Notes: generated by a model from the sequence alone, not told the origin. A stretch of DNA of 64,000 bases from Planctomycetaceae bacterium (GCA_017795105.1 CP051247.1:248001-312000), one strand, 5' to 3'; positions 11,716 through 22,729 are shown, numbered from the stretch's first letter. Made by a program: numbers and translations.

Positions 11716-12059
11716 AGCGAGCTCCTTCGTGCGCTAGTTCGGCCTCGGTATGTGAAACGAGTCCTGAGGGAGGAACTCCCTGAAACACGACGAGTCGTTG
11801 AAGAGGAATATTCTCTGTCGTGCAGGCCTCGAGCGGCCATCCTCCGCAAACCGCAGAGAGCAGCCTCTCGCACTTTAACGAACGCGCGAGGTTCATTCCA
11901 GAGACTGACAATGTCGCCAGGGACCTGATAAACTCCCGGCGACTCCGTGTCTTTCGGCAGGTCGGGAATCCAGAACGATCCGTACTGTTCTGAAACAAGA
12001 TCCCGATCCGCAGCATTGCCGAGACAGCTTTATCAGCTCTGTCCCTCCACGTAAGTTTT
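11716..12059. other. Divergent intergenic region, HlyD-like gene / mutS
   Basis: These 344 bases separate divergent genes and must hold both promoters. Apart from the AAGGAG Shine-Dalgarno of the HlyD-like gene I see no convincing -35/-10 pair, long inverted repeat or small gene. mutS has no clear ribosome-binding site. Confidence 0.5.
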
Positions 12060-14801
12060 ATGCCGGAAACCACCTCATCTACAGCCAGTCAGAAATCGTC
12101 TGAGGCTCCTGCGAAATCCAAGGGCAAGAAGAGCAAAACGCCGCCCCCCGGCGCGAAACTCACGCCGATGATGGAGCGCTATATCGAGGTCAAACACCAG
12201 TACCCCGATAGCCTGCTTCTGTTCCGGATGGGAGACTTCTACGAACTCTTCTACGAAGACGCCGAGATTGCCGCCCGAGTGCTGGGACTAACGCTGACAA
12301 GCCGCGACAAAGGCTCAGCTTCTCCCATCGCCATGGCGGGCTTTCCATTTCATGCACTCGACAATTATCTCCAGAAGCTCATTCGCGCGGGACACCGAGC
12401 CGCGATTTGTGAGCAGATGGAAGATCCCAAGCAGGCCAAAGGGCTTGTTAAACGTGAAGTCACTCGCGTTGTCACGCCGGGAACTCTGACCGAAGATGCG
12501 CTCCTCGACCCGCGCACCGAAAACTTTCTGGCCGCCGTGCATGTCGATAAGAAACTCGTGGGACTGGCCTGGCTCGAACTCTCAACGGGTCGCTTTCAGG
12601 TTACGTCCTGCCCGTTCGATCAACTCAGCGATGAGCTGGCTCGTCTGCGTCCCGCCGAATTGCTTCTGCAGCAGGGACTCGAAGAATCGTCCGCCTTCGC
12701 CGACCTGGCGCGAATCTTCGACGATTCGCTGGTGACCGAGCGCGCTCCGTGGTGCTACGTTGCCGACACGTGTCTCGATCGACTCAAACAACACTTCGGC
12801 ACGAATTCTCTGGAAGGATTCGATATCGAGGACTCCTCCCCGGGCGTGACCGCAGCCGGAGTGCTGCTCGATTACGTGCAGGAAACACAGAAGACTCCCC
12901 TGGGGCATATCAGCAGCCTCGAGAACTATCGCTCGTCGCAAACGGTTCACATCGACGAAGCGACGCGACGCAGTCTCGAACTGACTCAGACGCTTCGCGG
13001 CGGCCAGCGGGAAGGATCGCTCCTTCATATCCTCGACGACACCGTCACGGCCATGGGAGCGCGACTTCTTGGGGAATGGATTGCCAATCCGCTTCGCGAT
13101 CTCACAGCGATCACCCAGCGGGGCGACGCCGTGCAGGAGTTGACGGAAGACAGCACATTGCTCCGTGAACTGCGTGAGGAGCTCGATGGGACCTACGACC
13201 TGCAACGCCTCGCCGCTCGCGTCGCCACCGGGCGATGCAATCCTCGCGATCTGGTCTGTCTGTCGCGGACATTGAAACTGTTGCCGAAAACCAAAGCGCT
13301 GCTCACCGGCCGAAACGCGAAGCGTCTTTCAGATCTCGAACAGCAGATCGATCTCTGCGAAGATGTCCGCGCACTCATCGAGCCCTGTCTGGTTGACGAT
13401 CCGCCACTCAATCTGAGCGATGGAGATCTGATTCGTCCCGGTTTCAACACCCGGCTCGATGAGCTTCGGGAACTGTCACGGGGCGGCAAGGAATGGATCG
13501 CCGCATATCAGGCGAAGGAAATCGAGCGGACCGGCATCAGCAACCTCAAGGTCGGTTTCAACAAGGTCTTCGGTTACTACCTCGAAGTGACCGCCGCTCA
13601 TCTGCAGAAAGTTCCCGACGACTACCACCGCAAACAGACGCTCAAGAATCAGGAACGATTCATCACGCCGGAGCTGAAAGAGCATGAGGAGAAAGTTCTG
13701 ACTGCCGATCAGCAGTCCCTGGCATTGGAAACCGAACTGTTTCACGAGCTGCGGACCGCGGTGTGCCAGCATGTTTCCCGGCTGCAGAAAACAGCTCTGA
13801 TTCTGGCGGAACTCGATGTCCTTAGCTGCTTTGCTCACACGGCGGTCGAACACCGATACTGTCGTCCGGAACTGTGCGAAGGAGCGATCCTCGACATCCG
13901 CGAAGGTCGCCACCCGGTTCTCGATCAGATTCTCCCCAGCGGTCAGTTCGTGCCCAACGACGTACTGATCGGAGATTCTGGCGAACAACAGGAATGCGAA
14001 GACGGGAGCAATTCAGAGAATGCTTCGCCCGACCGTGGACACGTTCAGATTATTACTGGACCGAACATGGCGGGAAAAAGTACATACATCCGCCAGGCAG
14101 CTCTACTCACGCTTATGGCTCAGACCGGTTCCTTCGTGCCGGCCGCCTCGGCGAGGATTGGACTGGTCGACCGAATCTTTGCCCGCGTCGGAGCGAGTGA
14201 TGAACTCAGCAAAGGGCAGAGTACGTTCATGGTCGAGATGACAGAAACGGCGCGGATCCTGAACGCGGCGACCGATCAGTCCCTAGTCATCCTCGACGAG
14301 ATTGGTCGAGGAACAAGCACTTACGATGGGCTGTCCCTGGCCTGGGCGATTACAGAGTATCTGCACGACATCACAAAAGCACGGACTCTGTTCGCCACGC
14401 ATTACCACGAGTTGACCGACCTGGTCGAAACACTGCGGGGGGTGCGGAACTGGACCGTCGCCGTCCATGAATCCGATGGGGATGTCATCTTCCTGCACAA
14501 GATCGTGCAGGGGGCCGCGGACAAGAGCTACGGGATTCATGTCGCCCGTCTGGCAGGCGTCCCGGGAGACGTGATTGTCCGAGCGAATCAGATTCTGGAA
14601 ACGCTCGAGTCTGATCGTCGCGATGATGAGGGGAAAGCCAACATTCCTCAGCGGAAGACCGATCGCGCGACGCAACGGCAGTTGAATCTGTTTGAACCGC
14701 CTCCGCATCCGATCCTCGAGAAACTCAAATCGATGGACCTGGACAGCCTCACGCCCAAAGCGGCTCTCGATCGACTCTACGAACTGCGCGGAGAACTTTA
14801 G
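12060..14801 (+). CDS. mutS: DNA mismatch repair protein MutS
   Basis: Recognises mismatches and small loops and starts repair with MutL. 913 residues, slightly longer than E. coli MutS (853). The N-terminus is a Lys/Ser-rich tail (residues 1-30). The mismatch-reading Phe-x-Glu motif is at residues 60-62 ([11 protein letters not shown]). The connector, lever and clamp domains follow. The ATPase has Walker [10 protein letters not shown] (667-675) and Walker [16 protein letters not shown] (from 743). Just before Walker A there is a polar insertion rich in Glu, Ser and Gln (about residues 640-660) that many MutS1 proteins lack. The C-terminal segment ends in the usual small helical region. Convergent with the HD-GYP regulator. 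Confidence 0.97.
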   Translation: MPETTSSTASQKSSEAPAKSKGKKSKTPPPGAKLTPMMERYIEVKHQYPDSLLLFRMGDFYELFYEDAEIAARVLGLTLTSRDKGSASPIAMAGFPFHALDNYLQKLIRAGHRAAICEQMEDPKQAKGLVKREVTRVVTPGTLTEDALLDPRTENFLAAVHVDKKLVGLAWLELSTGRFQVTSCPFDQLSDELARLRPAELLLQQGLEESSAFADLARIFDDSLVTERAPWCYVADTCLDRLKQHFGTNSLEGFDIEDSSPGVTAAGVLLDYVQETQKTPLGHISSLENYRSSQTVHIDEATRRSLELTQTLRGGQREGSLLHILDDTVTAMGARLLGEWIANPLRDLTAITQRGDAVQELTEDSTLLRELREELDGTYDLQRLAARVATGRCNPRDLVCLSRTLKLLPKTKALLTGRNAKRLSDLEQQIDLCEDVRALIEPCLVDDPPLNLSDGDLIRPGFNTRLDELRELSRGGKEWIAAYQAKEIERTGISNLKVGFNKVFGYYLEVTAAHLQKVPDDYHRKQTLKNQERFITPELKEHEEKVLTADQQSLALETELFHELRTAVCQHVSRLQKTALILAELDVLSCFAHTAVEHRYCRPELCEGAILDIREGRHPVLDQILPSGQFVPNDVLIGDSGEQQECEDGSNSENASPDRGHVQIITGPNMAGKSTYIRQAALLTLMAQTGSFVPAASARIGLVDRIFARVGASDELSKGQSTFMVEMTETARILNAATDQSLVILDEIGRGTSTYDGLSLAWAITEYLHDITKARTLFATHYHELTDLVETLRGVRNWTVAVHESDGDVIFLHKIVQGAADKSYGIHVARLAGVPGDVIVRANQILETLESDRRDDEGKANIPQRKTDRATQRQLNLFEPPPHPILEKLKSMDLDSLTPKAALDRLYELRGEL

Positions 14802-14829
14802 GTTCTTCCGCGGTCTGTGTGATCGTTTC

Positions 14830-15867
14830 TCACATCTGAGCAACCATGCGTTCAAAGTTGAGTGACAGTTCGCCCTGGAATGTGCGGGCGATCTCAATGA
14901 ACTCGTCTTCGATCAAACAGAATGCCTGAACGATATCGGGATCAAAGTGAGACCCTGAGGATTCCAGGATGATCTGACAAGTCTTTTCGTGTGAAAAGGC
15001 TTTCTTGTAAACGCGCTTGGTCGTCAGAGCGTCGTAGACATCGGCCAGGGCCACAATCCGTCCGGAGAGAGGAATGTCGGTCCCTTTCAGTCCGTACGGA
15101 TAACCGGATCCATCCCATTTTTCATGATGGGTCAGAGCGATCTCGCTGGCCATTTTGAGGTACCCGACATGCGGGTTGCGTTCAACGGCGTCGCGAAGCG
15201 TTTCCGCCCCGATCAGCGTGTGACGCTTCATGATGTTGAATTCCTCATCCGTCAATCGCCCGGGCTTTAGCAGGATATTATCGGAGATCCCAACCTTGCC
15301 GATGTCGTGCAGAGGACTGGTCAGGAAAATGTTCCGCAAAAAGCCGGAGTCGATCACGTCCCGGTATCTCGGATTCTGGGCCAGCTGGACCGCCAGAGCA
15401 CGCGAGTATCGCTGCACTCGTTCGAGGTGCTGCCCCGTCTCCGGGTCGCGCGACTCGGCCAGCTTCGCCAGCGTGAAGATCAGCATATCGCGCGTCTCAA
15501 GCGAAAGAATTCTCGCTCCGGCTCGAATCCGCTGATTCATCTCGGCACTGTTGAATGGTTTGGTGACAAAGTCGTCGGCTCCGGCTTCCAGTCCCAGGAC
15601 GATCTCATCCGAGCTGTTCCGTGAGGTCAGCATGATCGTGTAGACGTAGCCCCCCAGATGCTCATTTCGGATCCGGCGGCAGAGCTCGAGGCCATCCATG
15701 CCCGGCATCTCCCAATCGAGGATGACCATCTGGAAATCCTCTTGATGCAGAAGCCGATACGCTTCATCTCCACGGGCACAGACTGTTGCCTGATGTCCAT
15801 TTTTCTGGATCAGGTATTCGAGGATGTCTCGAGTGATCTCATCATCATCGACGGCCAGGACTCGCAT
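14830..15867 (-). CDS. Response regulator with HD-GYP domain (c-di-GMP phosphodiesterase)
   Basis: 345 residues: an N-terminal receiver with acidic pocket DDD at 7-9, phospho-Asp D51 and the VTKPF lysine at ~103, then an HD-GYP domain with HDIGK (187-191), HHEKWDGSGYP (247-257) and ALADVYDAL. HD-GYP proteins hydrolyse cyclic di-GMP; all named catalytic residues are present, so activity is likely. A near-perfect AAGGAGG precedes the ATG. The gene starts 29 bp after the ammonium-sensor kinase on the same strand. It is therefore the obvious output partner for that kinase's HPt domain, coupling ammonium sensing to c-di-GMP turnover (inference from operon position). Confidence 0.94.
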   Translation of the reverse strand: MRVLAVDDDEITRDILEYLIQKNGHQATVCARGDEAYRLLHQEDFQMVILDWEMPGMDGLELCRRIRNEHLGGYVYTIMLTSRNSSDEIVLGLEAGADDFVTKPFNSAEMNQRIRAGARILSLETRDMLIFTLAKLAESRDPETGQHLERVQRYSRALAVQLAQNPRYRDVIDSGFLRNIFLTSPLHDIGKVGISDNILLKPGRLTDEEFNIMKRHTLIGAETLRDAVERNPHVGYLKMASEIALTHHEKWDGSGYPYGLKGTDIPLSGRIVALADVYDALTTKRVYKKAFSHEKTCQIILESSGSHFDPDIVQAFCLIEDEFIEIARTFQGELSLNFERMVAQM

Positions 15868-15896
15868 GGCTGCCTCCTTGGTACTTCACTGTTAAT

Positions 15897-18800
15897 CTAG
15901 ACGGCGGAACTCGCCAGACACTGATCGATCGATGCCAGACACTGGTCGACGCGTTCCTTCAACTCCTCCAGCCCCGCAGAAAAGTCCTGCGATTCCGGAT
16001 TCGTTTTGATTGCACGTTCGATCTGCAGAGCTGCTTCGGAGACGTGTACTGCCGAAACGTTCCCTGCCGACCCTTTCAAACCGTGCACCAGTCGTCCGGA
16101 GCCGAGCCAGTCACCGGAAGCGATGGACTCTTCAATCGCCGCAACCTCGTTGACCACGCGGGTCTGAAACTTGCGGAGCACTTTTTCTGCGACTTCCCGA
16201 CTGCCGGCACACCGCTCAATCAGCGAGTTCCATTCGATGGCATTCAGGACTGGATCGAACACGTCGACGACGGCGCTCTCGCCCGTTGGAACCTGTTCGA
16301 TCTCTTCTTGCTGAGACGACGCATGGCTGTTGGCCAGTTGCACCATCTTCTGAACGAGGATCTGTGGATTGATCGGCTTGGAGACATAGTCGTCCATCCC
16401 CGCAGCCAGACATCGATCGCGATCACCTTTCACCGCGTTGGCAGTGAGGGCGATGATCGGCAAAGAGCAGGGGAGTTCACCCGACGCCTGCAGTCGGCGA
16501 ATCTCTGCGGTGGCGGCGAACCCGTCCATGACCGGCATCTGGCAATCCATCAGGACCATGTCGAACGGGCGTCGCTGCAGCAGATCGATGGCTTCCTGCC
16601 CATTGTTCGCGACGCGGCATCGCCAGCCGTACTGCTCGACGATTTCCTGCGTCACGATCTGATTAATCTCGTTGTCATCGACAATGAGCACACGGTGCTC
16701 ACCTTGTGGCATCGCTTCGTCTACGGCCTGAGGTTGCGGCTCTAAGACCGGAACAGCATCTCCAACCGCATAGATCGCCGTGATCAGGTCGTCGAACAAG
16801 CGGGATGAGCGGATCGGCTTCGAAGAACAGGACATGATGCCGATCGCACGCAGTTCGTCGCGACTCAGTTCGCTGTCCGACGACGTGAGCATGATCAGGT
16901 GATTGTCCGCAATCTCCGGCGTACTCTTGATCCGACGGGCCAGCTCCACACCATCAACTTCGGGCATCCGGTAGTCAAGAATGGTCATCACGAACGGATC
17001 GCCATTCTCGTGGGCGGCATTCAGCATCTCAAGAGCCTGTTCGGCATTCTCGGCTGTCTCGACGCTCGCTCCCCAACTGCTGAGTAGCGACTGGAGGATG
17101 ATCCGGTTGTTCTCGTTGTCGTCGACAGCGAGGATCTTAGTCCCTTCAATCCGCGAATCGATCCGCCTTGAACCGCGACTGCCCGGGACAACTTCGAACG
17201 GAACGTGGCAAAGGAAGGTCGTCCCCACGCCAGGGGCGCTGTCAATGTCGATCGTCCCCCCCATCAGGTCGATCAACTGGCGGCAGATTGCCAGTCCCAG
17301 GCCAGTTCCTCCGAATTTGCGTGTCGTCGAACCATCCGCCTGTTCAAAGGGAAGGAAGAGTCGCTCCTGAATGTCGTACGGGATTCCGATCCCGGTATCC
17401 TGGACACTCAGACAAATCTGCTGCGACGTTTCCGACGACTGCTCAACTCGCGCTTCGATGCGGACTTCCCCAGCCTCGGTGAACTTCAGGGCATTCCCGA
17501 TCAGGTTCACCAGAATTTGGCGAAGCCGTTCGGAATCGCCTTTCACGCGGGCGGCAACTTCCGGCAGAATGTGACAGCTGAGTTCGAGCCCCTTCTGTTC
17601 CGCCCGCAGACAGAACATGTCGGCGACATCCTCAACCAGAGTTGTCAGATCAAATTCGTCTTCGTTGAGTTCGAGCTTACCGGCTTCAATCTTCGAGAAG
17701 TCGAGGATGTCGTTAATCAGACTCAGCAGCGAATCGGCCGAAGACTTGGCGATACCAGTGTAGTGTCGCTGCTTGCGATTCAATTCCGTATCGGCCAGCA
17801 GCTCCAGCATGCCGATCACACCGTTAAGTGGCGTCCGGATCTCATGGCTCATCGTGGCCAGGAACGTACTCTTGGCCCGGCTGGCCGCCTCGGCCGCCTC
17901 CTTCTCTTTCCGCAGGTTCTCGGCCTGCACCCGTTCACTGATATCGACCAGGCTTCCCTCGATGTAAGGGGGCGTCCCTTCGCTGCCGGCGTAATACCGG
18001 GCGTTAACCTGAACGGTGATCTTCTCGCCATCGCGACGACGTGCAAGAACGGCGAGATCGTGAACGCAACTGTCCTTCTTCAGGGCCTCCATCATCGACT
18101 GTCGCTGGTCCCCATTCACATAGAGCTGTCCACCGACATCGGTGACTTCGGAAACCATTTGAGCGGCCGATTCGTACCCCATAATCCGGGCCAGGGCCGG
18201 GTTGGCGACCAGCAGATTTCCAGTCGGAGTCGTCCGGAAGATTCCCTCCGTCGCGTTCTCGAAGATCGAACGGAACTTCTCCTCGGCTTCCTGAAGCTGT
18301 CCGACAAGTGATTCGCGACGCTCAATCTCTTCCACCACCTTGTGCAGAACCTTGTTGTACTCCTGCGCAATCTGCCCGACCTCAGTATGCGGTTCCACTG
18401 CCACAGCCTTGCTGAAATCGCCCTCGACGCTCTGTGTTCGCATCTCATCCAGCAGATCAAGGATCTCCGTGCTGGCCCCATGCTCGTGCACATTGAGTCC
18501 TTCCATTTCCGCCTGAGTCGAAACTCGCAGCGGGATAAAGAGGCGAATCACTCCCAGCGCGACGGCCGCCATCGTACACGACCAGACGAAACAGGCCGCA
18601 ACGCCGATCCCCTGAACCTGCAACTGATCCAGACGCGTGAAACCTTCCGCGAAGAATTCCGGTTTCCCCAGCAGCGCCACGGCCAGAGTTCCCCAGCAAC
18701 CGGCCATCGCATGAGCAGGGACTGCTCCGATGACATCGTCGATCTTGAGTCGTTCCAGAAGCACGGTTCCGAACAGGCTGACCACAGCGGCAACGGCACC

Positions 18801-19670
18801 GATTACAATCGAGGCTGTCGGATTGACCATATGGCAGGCCGCAGTGATGCCAACCAGTCCGGCGATCACGCCATTCATAATGTCGCCCACCTGCGGACGA
18901 CCGTGCCACCAGCGAGACACCACCAAGCCGCACACGCCTCCCGCGGCGGCGGCCAGATTCGTGTTCACGAGAATGAGCGGAATCGAACCATCAACCGCAA
19001 GCGTGCTTCCCCCATTGAAGCCGAACCACCCAAACCAGAGGAGCAGGGTACCGAGTGCGGCCATGGGGAAGTTATGTCCCTGAATCTTGCTGTTCTCGGA
19101 GTCAAATCGGCCGAATCGCGGCCCGACGATCATCACCGTCACCAGAGCCGTCCACCCGCCTACCGAATGCACGACAGTCGACCCGGCAAAGTCGATGAAT
19201 CCCATCTCGGCCAGCCAGCCTGAACCCGTCCCCTCAACGAGTCCCCCCCAGGCCCAGTGACCGAAGATGGGATAAATCACCGCCGAAACAATCCCGCTAA
19301 GTATGAGATAAACCGAGAACCGCATGCGTTCCGCCGCGGCTCCCGACGTAATCGTCGTTGCTGTTCCGCAAAAGACCAACTGGAACAGAAAGAAGGTCAA
19401 CAGCCAGGCGTTATCCGTCTCTTCGAGCATGAACAGAGACGAGCCCGAGAACCCCGACCAGTCCTGGCCGAACATCAATCCGAAGCCAACCAGCCAGAAC
19501 AGCAAACCGGCGACACAGAAGTCGGCGATATTCTTCATCGCCACATTGATACTGTTTTTCGCTCGAACCAGGCCGCTTTCGAGAAAGCAGAAACCTCCCT
19601 GCATCAACATGACCATCGCTGCTGCCAGCAGCATCCAGATCAGATTCGCCAACTCCATTGAAAGATTCAT
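15897..19670 (-). CDS. Ammonium transporter-histidine kinase fusion (Amt-PAS-HK-REC-REC-HPt)
   Basis: A 1257-residue membrane sensor. Residues ~1-400 are a full Amt/MEP ammonium-channel domain with about 11 membrane helices and both pore histidines in family context ([10 protein letters not shown]168; [12 protein letters not shown]320). It ends in the Amt tail motif [16 protein letters not shown]-like linker (~415-450), a PAS domain (~460-580), HisKA ([11 protein letters not shown]609), a HATPase ([16 protein letters not shown]), two receivers (D899 and D1042) and an HPt domain (H1196, VHGLKGSAG) follow. Receiver 1 keeps the SKP lysine (K951). Similar Amt-kinase fusions are known from anammox planctomycetes. 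The expected role is sensing external ammonium and feeding a phosphorelay, probably to the HD-GYP regulator encoded directly downstream. Confidence 0.95.
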   Translation of the reverse strand: MNLSMELANLIWMLLAAAMVMLMQGGFCFLESGLVRAKNSINVAMKNIADFCVAGLLFWLVGFGLMFGQDWSGFSGSSLFMLEETDNAWLLTFFLFQLVFCGTATTITSGAAAERMRFSVYLILSGIVSAVIYPIFGHWAWGGLVEGTGSGWLAEMGFIDFAGSTVVHSVGGWTALVTVMIVGPRFGRFDSENSKIQGHNFPMAALGTLLLWFGWFGFNGGSTLAVDGSIPLILVNTNLAAAAGGVCGLVVSRWWHGRPQVGDIMNGVIAGLVGITAACHMVNPTASIVIGAVAAVVSLFGTVLLERLKIDDVIGAVPAHAMAGCWGTLAVALLGKPEFFAEGFTRLDQLQVQGIGVAACFVWSCTMAAVALGVIRLFIPLRVSTQAEMEGLNVHEHGASTEILDLLDEMRTQSVEGDFSKAVAVEPHTEVGQIAQEYNKVLHKVVEEIERRESLVGQLQEAEEKFRSIFENATEGIFRTTPTGNLLVANPALARIMGYESAAQMVSEVTDVGGQLYVNGDQRQSMMEALKKDSCVHDLAVLARRRDGEKITVQVNARYYAGSEGTPPYIEGSLVDISERVQAENLRKEKEAAEAASRAKSTFLATMSHEIRTPLNGVIGMLELLADTELNRKQRHYTGIAKSSADSLLSLINDILDFSKIEAGKLELNEDEFDLTTLVEDVADMFCLRAEQKGLELSCHILPEVAARVKGDSERLRQILVNLIGNALKFTEAGEVRIEARVEQSSETSQQICLSVQDTGIGIPYDIQERLFLPFEQADGSTTRKFGGTGLGLAICRQLIDLMGGTIDIDSAPGVGTTFLCHVPFEVVPGSRGSRRIDSRIEGTKILAVDDNENNRIILQSLLSSWGASVETAENAEQALEMLNAAHENGDPFVMTILDYRMPEVDGVELARRIKSTPEIADNHLIMLTSSDSELSRDELRAIGIMSCSSKPIRSSRLFDDLITAIYAVGDAVPVLEPQPQAVDEAMPQGEHRVLIVDDNEINQIVTQEIVEQYGWRCRVANNGQEAIDLLQRRPFDMVLMDCQMPVMDGFAATAEIRRLQASGELPCSLPIIALTANAVKGDRDRCLAAGMDDYVSKPINPQILVQKMVQLANSHASSQQEEIEQVPTGESAVVDVFDPVLNAIEWNSLIERCAGSREVAEKVLRKFQTRVVNEVAAIEESIASGDWLGSGRLVHGLKGSAGNVSAVHVSEAALQIERAIKTNPESQDFSAGLEELKERVDQCLASIDQCLASSAV

Positions 19671-20544
19671 CGCTTTCGAACCGTGTGTTAGAAGTCCGCC
19701 CCTTCACTGAAGTCGCGAGTGAGAGACGTTGCCTTTTTGCAACCGTACGTCGCAAAAAGTCTCGCAGGTCCGAAAAACTACTGACCCGACTCAATACCTG
19801 AGCCGCACAACCGGCCTGATCCTCCCGCCTGACGTAACCGACAGCAAACCTGCCATCAAATTAGTTTTCGCCGATGCATTTCGAGGGGAATCCCTTAAGC
19901 GGAGCTACCTGAGAAGAGGAGATCGAGAGCTCCATCGACACAGCATTTGTTCAAACTTCGGAATTCGTCCGAAACAGACGTAGCTATTTTCACCGTCGAT
20001 GGTTATAGTTCCCCGACGTCCGCCACCCCCACCGGGTGAGTCGACGAAACGGCCGGAAATAAGCGAGTAGCCTTTCCCGAATGGAAATGCTGTCCGGCTC
20101 AACGGGTCTTATCGCAGAGGTGGAGCCTCCTGTTGCCCGTTCCCGTGCAGTCTTCTTACTGCACCCACTGCTGCCAACCAACGGTTATTTGGACCGCTCT
20201 GGAAAGCCGCCGCGTCTCCAACAGACGCATCGAATTCTGCGACTTTCTTGTTTATCCAGAATTCTCATCGTGAGGAATCCTCAGACGGGTTGCGTTTGTC
20301 GCAATCCACGCCTGTCGACTCCTGATGAGCTGGAGTAGTCCAACCTGCCCCTGCTACCAATCGTGCTTCCAGTCGATACTGCGGGAGTCCAATCTCCCGT
20401 CTGTCCACGACGAAGCGCCTCCCAAAATCACAGGGACGAATTCCCGTCGATCTGCCCAACGGCTCATTTGCGCTCAACTTGCGCATCCCGGGTCCTTTTG
20501 ACAGAACGAGGTTCGTCCCCTCGCATTCCGTGAAGGAAAGTTTT
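19671..20544. other. Long divergent leader region without a recognised gene
   Basis: These 874 bases lie between the divergent ammonium-kinase and DEAD-box helicase genes. I find no convincing gene. The half nearer the helicase holds several small hairpins: GTGCAG/CTGCAC (20145-20164), CGGGAG/CTCCCG (20382-20399) and CGAGG/CCTCG (20507-20523). The last sits just before the GAAGGAAAG ribosome-binding site. A structured, possibly cold-responsive 5' leader for the helicase mRNA would fit, but this is inference. Confidence 0.4.
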
Positions 20545-22005
20545 TTGAAGACATTTGCTGAAATTGAACTCATCGCTCCGGTCCAGAAAGCTCTGGCCAG
20601 CGAAAAGTACGAAGTCCCGACCCCGATTCAGGCTCAGACCATTCCTCCCGCACTGGCTGGAAGCGATGTTCTTGGATGTGCTCAGACGGGAACCGGTAAG
20701 ACGGCCGCTTTTGCACTGCCGATCCTCAACAAGCTCGGTAAAAAGGGCCGCAAGCCGCTGCAGAATCGCCCGAATGTATTGATTCTGGCTCCGACCCGTG
20801 AACTTGCCATTCAGATTGGTGAGAGCTGTTCGACCTATGGTAAGCACCTGCAGGTCCGGCACGCGCTGATCTATGGAGGCGTCAGCCAGTATCATCAGGT
20901 CAAGGCTCTTAACCGGGGCGCCCATATCGTGGTCGCTACTCCGGGGCGACTGCTCGACCTGATGAACCAGGGCCATATTGAACTCGATCGTCTGGAAGTC
21001 CTCGTCCTGGACGAAGCCGACCGCATGCTCGACATGGGCTTCCTGCCCGATCTCAAAAAGATCTTCCGGGAACTCCCCGAGCAGCGTCAGTCGCTGTTCT
21101 TCTCGGCGACGCTGGCACCGAAAATCAAGGAACTGGCCGGCAGCCTGTTGCGGGACCCGGTGACCGTGAACGTGACTCCGAAGACAACAAGCGTCGATCG
21201 AATCGAGCAGCAGCTCATTTACGTCGACCGCAGCCGAAAGCTGTCGCTGCTCCGGACCATGCTGACCGAATCGGGAAGTGAACGGGCCATCGTTTTCACG
21301 AAGACCAAACGAGGTGCCAACACACTCGCCGAGCAGTTGTCGAGGACCGGCGTGAAAGCCACCGCGATCCACGGCAACAAATCGCAGAATGCCCGCCAGC
21401 GTGCTCTCGACGCCTTCCGTCGCAAGCAGGTCCATGTGCTCGTCGCCACCGATGTCGCTGCTCGTGGAATCGATATCGATGGAATCACTCACGTGTTCAA
21501 TTTCGATCTGCCCGTCGAACCGGAAAGCTACGTCCATCGCATCGGCCGAACAGGCCGTGCGGGAGCCGAAGGGATTGCCATCTCGTTCTGCAGTCGTAAC
21601 GAACGGCGTGAACTGCGGGCGATTGAGCAGTTGATCGGCCAGAAGGTTCCCGTAACCCGTCATGAGTCGCTCGGCGATGCTGCCGAGAGTGATTCCGGCG
21701 AACGCGATCGCCGACCGAGTCGTCGTCCAGAGAGCCGGCGTCCATTCAAAGGCCCCCGTCGCCGTCCCGAAGGAAGCAAGCCCCGTGGTGAGCGTTCGGA
21801 AGGCAAACAGGGTGAGAAGGAGCGATTCTCGCAGGGTGAAGATTCTCCCCGTCGCTTTTCCCGTCCAGGACAGCCAGGGCGTCCGCGTAAGAACGGCTTC
21901 GCAGCTTCAGGTGGTGAAGGTGCCCGAGCCGAAGGGCAGGGCCCGGCCCGACGAAAGAAAAAGAAGAACCGTTTCTCAAAGAAACGCGCTCCGCAAACGA
22001 CCTAA
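20545..22005 (+). CDS. DEAD-box ATP-dependent RNA helicase
   Basis: A 486-residue RNA helicase of the RhlE/DeaD type that remodels RNA in ribosome assembly or decay. The motifs appear in order: Q motif PTPIQAQTIP, motif I AQTGTGKTAAF, Ia PTRELAIQ, TPGRLLDL, motif II VLDEADRMLDMGF, motif III FSATLAP, then RGIDIDG and HRIGRTGRAG. The last ~110 residues are a disordered Arg/Lys/Gly/Pro/Ser-rich tail, typical of RNA-binding extensions. The open frame extends upstream, but TTG 20545 was chosen: GAAGGAAAG lies just before it and the protein then begins KTFAEIEL as in the family. A small basic protein and a cold-shock protein follow on the same strand. Confidence 0.95.
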   Translation: MKTFAEIELIAPVQKALASEKYEVPTPIQAQTIPPALAGSDVLGCAQTGTGKTAAFALPILNKLGKKGRKPLQNRPNVLILAPTRELAIQIGESCSTYGKHLQVRHALIYGGVSQYHQVKALNRGAHIVVATPGRLLDLMNQGHIELDRLEVLVLDEADRMLDMGFLPDLKKIFRELPEQRQSLFFSATLAPKIKELAGSLLRDPVTVNVTPKTTSVDRIEQQLIYVDRSRKLSLLRTMLTESGSERAIVFTKTKRGANTLAEQLSRTGVKATAIHGNKSQNARQRALDAFRRKQVHVLVATDVAARGIDIDGITHVFNFDLPVEPESYVHRIGRTGRAGAEGIAISFCSRNERRELRAIEQLIGQKVPVTRHESLGDAAESDSGERDRRPSRRPESRRPFKGPRRRPEGSKPRGERSEGKQGEKERFSQGEDSPRRFSRPGQPGRPRKNGFAASGGEGARAEGQGPARRKKKKNRFSKKRAPQTT

Positions 22006-22156
22006 TTAAATGTTTCGAAGGCGGGCCAGTTTCGGCTGGTCAGCCTTCTCTCAATGCTTTCTCGTAACACCGTTCTTCCGCTCAGCTCGATCGGGAATCC
22101 CCGCCGCGTCGTGCCGAAGAACGGTTCAGTCTGGTTCCTCATTCAGGAGAGTTCTT

Positions 22157-22324
22157 ATCGCAAAGAAACAGAATACGTTTGAAAAACGCCAACGCGAGAT
22201 GGAAAAAAAGCACAAGGCTCAGGAGAAGCTCAAGCGACGCCTGAGACGCAAAAACTCGCCGGCAGAAATCAGCTCGCCCGTCACCGACGAGGCGGACCTC
22301 GAACTCGCCGACGACGACAACTAA
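22157..22324 (+). CDS. Small highly charged protein with apparent ATC start
   Basis: About 55 residues, very rich in Lys, Arg, Glu and Gln (AKKQNTFEKRQREMEKKHKA) with an acidic tail (DLELADDDN), all probably helical. It resembles short KRQRE-type basic proteins of unknown function seen in many bacteria. No ATG, GTG or TTG lies in frame near the beginning. A good AGGAGA at 22145-22150 sits six bases before an ATC codon, which opens the coding-like part. The only other choices are ATG 22010, which adds 49 residues of non-coding character and has no ribosome-binding site, or ATG 22199, which loses the conserved N-terminus. Its position between helicase and cold-shock genes suggests an RNA- or ribosome-related role (inference). 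Confidence 0.6.
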   Translation: MAKKQNTFEKRQREMEKKHKAQEKLKRRLRRKNSPAEISSPVTDEADLELADDDN

Positions 22325-22442
22325 TTACTGTCAATATCCGTACCGGCACTTTCGCCCGGACGGCTGTTTCAGCAGTCCATTTCGCGTGATCAGTTTCTAG
22401 CGATACAGACCGCACTATTTCTTGATTTTGGAACCATAAAAC

Positions 22443-22640
22443 ATGGCCGAAGGTACAATCAAACGCATCACCACAAAAGGGTTTGGATTCATCGACAATG
22501 GATCTGGAGCCGACCTGTTCTTCCACAGCTCGTCGCTCGAAGGCGTGACATTTGAGCAGCTGAGAGAGGGACAATCGGTCACCTACAATGTGGGCGAGGG
22601 TCCGAAGGGGCCGCGTGCCGAAAACGTACGATGCGAGTAA
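22443..22640 (+). CDS. Cold-shock (CspA-family) RNA-binding protein
   Basis: 65 residues, one OB-fold cold-shock domain. The RNA-binding motifs are recognisable in altered form: GTIKRITTKGFGFIDN (RNP1 region, usually KGFGFI) and DLFFHSSSL (RNP2 region, usually DVFVHFSAI). The C-terminal GPKGPRAENV matches family members. Such proteins melt RNA structure or act as antiterminators. The ribosome-binding site is weak (GGAA nine bases before the ATG). A terminator follows at 22689. The helicase and the small basic gene lie upstream on the same strand. Confidence 0.9.
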   Translation: MAEGTIKRITTKGFGFIDNGSGADLFFHSSSLEGVTFEQLREGQSVTYNVGEGPKGPRAENVRCE

Positions 22641-22688
22641 TTTCCGCCAGCGTTCGATGACTTCGGTCTTCGAGCGATGAGGATTAAC

Positions 22689-22729
22689 AAGTCGCCTGGA
22701 ATTCTGTTTCAGGCGGCTTGATTTTATTT
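22689..22729 (+). terminator. Intrinsic terminator after the cold-shock gene
   Basis: A 10-bp stem (AAGTCGCCTG at 22689-22698 with CAGGCGGCTT at 22710-22719, one G-T pair), an 11-nt loop and a T-rich run GATTTTATTT follow the cold-shock gene by 48 bases. Confidence 0.82.

Noticed and set aside
17205..18311. 368-codon plus-strand open frame
   Set aside because: Antisense to the kinase part of the ammonium sensor; no signal, domain or ribosome-binding site.
19724..19756. Possible sigma-54 element before the ammonium kinase (GG-N10-GC, minus strand)
   Set aside because: Only the spacing fits; the TGGC and TTGC boxes are poor, so chance is likely.
20464..21663. 399-codon open frame on the minus strand
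   Set aside because: Lies fully opposite the DEAD-box helicase, whose motifs are complete. No family features; it is a by-product of codon bias.
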